A DNA stretch of 64,000 nt from NCBI RefSeq assembly GCF_024622195.1, contig NZ_JANKBI010000003.1, positions 248,001-312,000 on the forward strand. The letters run 5' to 3'. The notes under the pieces were generated by a model. That model saw only the letters and a list, made by a program, of their open reading frames with translations. It was not told the DNA's origin and made no database searches. Positions within the stretch are counted from its first letter, which is position 1; each line of letters opens with the position of its first letter. This document shows positions 62,812 through 64,000 of the stretch, piece after piece. The translations under genes and the position numbers were made by a program. The DNA is from Murimonas intestini. Lineage in GTDB: Bacteria; Bacillota; Clostridia; Lachnospirales; Lachnospiraceae.

Positions 62812-64000
62812 GTGGAAGGAAAGAGCTTTAAGAGGATCAGCAAGGGGGACTACAGAGGACTGGGAGCGGTCAGAATGTCCGGGGGCATGAATTTTGCGCT
62901 TGCGGCAGATACAGAAGAACCGGTCAGCCTGTTGATCTATAAAAAAGGTGAGAGGGATGTCTTTGAGGAGATACCCTTTCCGGACGAACCTGTGATTGGA
63001 AGCATATATGCTATGAAGCTGGAAGGTTTTGAACCCCAGCGGTATGAGTATAATTTTCGTATAGAAGGCTGTGTGCAGCAGGATCCTTATGCAAAGCGCA
63101 TTACAGGACGGCCTGCGTTTGGTGAGCCTGTCCCGGCAGAAGATCCACACTGTATAAGGTCAGGGTTTGTAACCCGGGAGTATGATTGGGAAGGTGACAG
63201 GGGGCCGGATATCCCTTATGAGGATGTGGTTGCATATAATCTCCATGTGAGAGGCTTTACAAAACACTCCAGCTCCGGAGTCCGCCATAAAGGGACATTT
63301 CTGGGTCTCCAGGAAAAAATACCTTACTTAAAAGAGCTTGGGGTAAATCAGATAAAACTGATGCCTGTATATGATTTTGCAGAGCGGATGGAGCTTTCAC
63401 CTCATACAAACATGAACTATAAGGAAAAAGAGGTCCAGACATTCAAGATAAATTACTGGGGATATGGCAGCGGCAATTATTTTGCTCTCAAGGAAGCATA
63501 CAGCTATGGGAAGGATGCTGTCCGGGAGTTTAAGGACATGATCAAGGCCTTTCACCTGAACGGACTTGAGATCATTATGGAATTCTCATTCCCGAAAAAC
63601 GTAAATCCCAGGCTTATATCCAGCTGCCTGGCTTACTGGGCAGTGGAATATCATATAGATGGTTTCCATCTGCTGTGTGATGAAACAGTAGCTTCTTTTG
63701 TTTCGAAGGATCCTATGCTGTCATCAACTAAGCTTCTGGGAATATATTTTCCGGACGAGGCCCGGGGACCATATGACAGGAAGAAGAGGTACCGCAATAC
63801 GGCAGAGTGCAATGACGGTTTTATGATCGATATGCGCTGCTTTTTAAAGGGTGATGAGGGTATGGTGAATGCCGCTACTTACAGGCTTAGAAGGAACCCG
63901 TCAGGGAGCGGCGTTATTAATTATATTACAAATCATGACGGCTTTACCCTGGCTGATCTTGTATCTTATAATGAAAAGCATAATGAGGAAAACAGAGAGC
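62812..64000 (+). CDS. Isoamylase/GH13 debranching-enzyme homologue lacking catalytic residues (partial)
   Basis: Open from GTG 62812 (AGGGG upstream) to the right window edge, 396 codons. About 1-115 resembles a CBM48 N-domain (GAVRMSGGMNFALAA, EYNFRIEG...DPYAKRITGR). From about 140 it follows the GH13_11 isoamylase/GlgX barrel (VVAYNLHVRGFTKH, LKELGVNQIKLMPVYDF, NYWGYGSGNYFALKEAY, NHDGFTLADLVSYNEKHNEEN). However, region I reads IIMEFSFPKN instead of a DVVxNH, region II reads DGFHLLCD instead of DGFRFD (nucleophile Asp lost), and region III (LLGIYFPDEA) lacks the acid Glu. The ~45-residue loop between regions I and II is missing. Likely non-catalytic glycan-binding or regulatory protein. Confidence 0.82.
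   Translation, partial: MEGKSFKRISKGDYRGLGAVRMSGGMNFALAADTEEPVSLLIYKKGERDVFEEIPFPDEPVIGSIYAMKLEGFEPQRYEYNFRIEGCVQQDPYAKRITGRPAFGEPVPAEDPHCIRSGFVTREYDWEGDRGPDIPYEDVVAYNLHVRGFTKHSSSGVRHKGTFLGLQEKIPYLKELGVNQIKLMPVYDFAERMELSPHTNMNYKEKEVQTFKINYWGYGSGNYFALKEAYSYGKDAVREFKDMIKAFHLNGLEIIMEFSFPKNVNPRLISSCLAYWAVEYHIDGFHLLCDETVASFVSKDPMLSSTKLLGIYFPDEARGPYDRKKRYRNTAECNDGFMIDMRCFLKGDEGMVNAATYRLRRNPSGSGVINYITNHDGFTLADLVSYNEKHNEENRE

Noticed and set aside
1..64000. tRNA or rRNA genes
   Set aside because: I scanned for TTC-A/G-A-T-C T-loops with CCA-type acceptors and rRNA-conserved stretches and saw none; the T-box is the only tRNA-related element.

Overview
This window reads as a chromosomal segment of a spore-forming, anaerobic Firmicute, most likely a gut Lachnospiraceae (Blautia/Dorea/Ruminococcus-like). 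The grounds are the gene order of the rimP-nusA-infB-rbfA-nrnA-truB-ribF block, a FabK-type fatty-acid operon ending in a fused accDA, a cotJABC spore-coat operon, a Trp T-box with a trpXYZ transporter, and feoAB with a small Cys-rich partner. No taxon-specific marker was available, so the family assignment is an inference.

Layout. (1) 1-7830, minus strand: an AT-rich capsule/surface-polysaccharide locus (Wzy-like polymerase cut by the window edge, GT4 and DUF1972 glycosyltransferases, TagF-like polyol-phosphate transferase, IspD/TarI-like cytidylyltransferase). It is visibly decaying: an NAD-dependent epimerase, an AraD-like epimerase and a GT2 glycan synthase are all broken. (2) 8114-10668: a tyrosine recombinase and, divergently, an LCP (LytR-CpsA-Psr) protein, with short tandem repeats between them. 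(3) 10.7-12.8 kb: a gene-poor stretch with a 50-aa membrane peptide carrying its own promoter, a 19-bp tandem repeat array, and a strong promoter feeding a compact three-way-junction RNA leader in front of a Shine-Dalgarno without a start codon. (4) 12.9-25.2 kb: the translation/transcription operon, then rpsO and pnp. (5) 25.2-28.1 kb, minus strand: a SARP/BTAD regulator, a frameshifted XRE-methyltransferase fusion and a 50-aa protein. (6) 28.1-30.3 kb: repeats, a BclA-like protein and the Trp T-box; then trpXYZ and a dUTPase. (7) 33.9-35.9 kb, minus strand: cotJA-cotJB-cotJC-Cu/Zn SOD behind a sigma-K-like promoter. (8) 36.1-40.8 kb: an unusual three-gene unit (ICMT-like membrane methyltransferase, GH3-family protein, 7TM-GAF-GGDEF-HD-GYP signalling protein). 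(9) 40.9-45.6 kb: SEDS protein, feoAB, YitT protein. (10) 45.7-55.6 kb: acpP-fabK-fabD-fabG-fabF-accB-fabZ-accC-accDA, a second FabK/NMO-like protein and NiaR. (11) 55.6-64 kb: gltX, a UvrD-type helicase, a DUF1292 protein, exoA, an ABC-F protein, and a GH13 debranching-enzyme homologue (truncated by the edge) that lacks the family's catalytic residues.

The most unusual signals are: a family of ~140-bp palindromic elements with terminal inverted repeats and near-identical 8-bp flanks (full copies at 29644 and ~60627, a divergent copy at ~59523, a solo end at 28774); the three-way-junction leader at 11911-11985; the GH3/ICMT/c-di-GMP gene trio; and the catalytically degenerate debranching-enzyme homologue. 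None of these could be searched against databases here.
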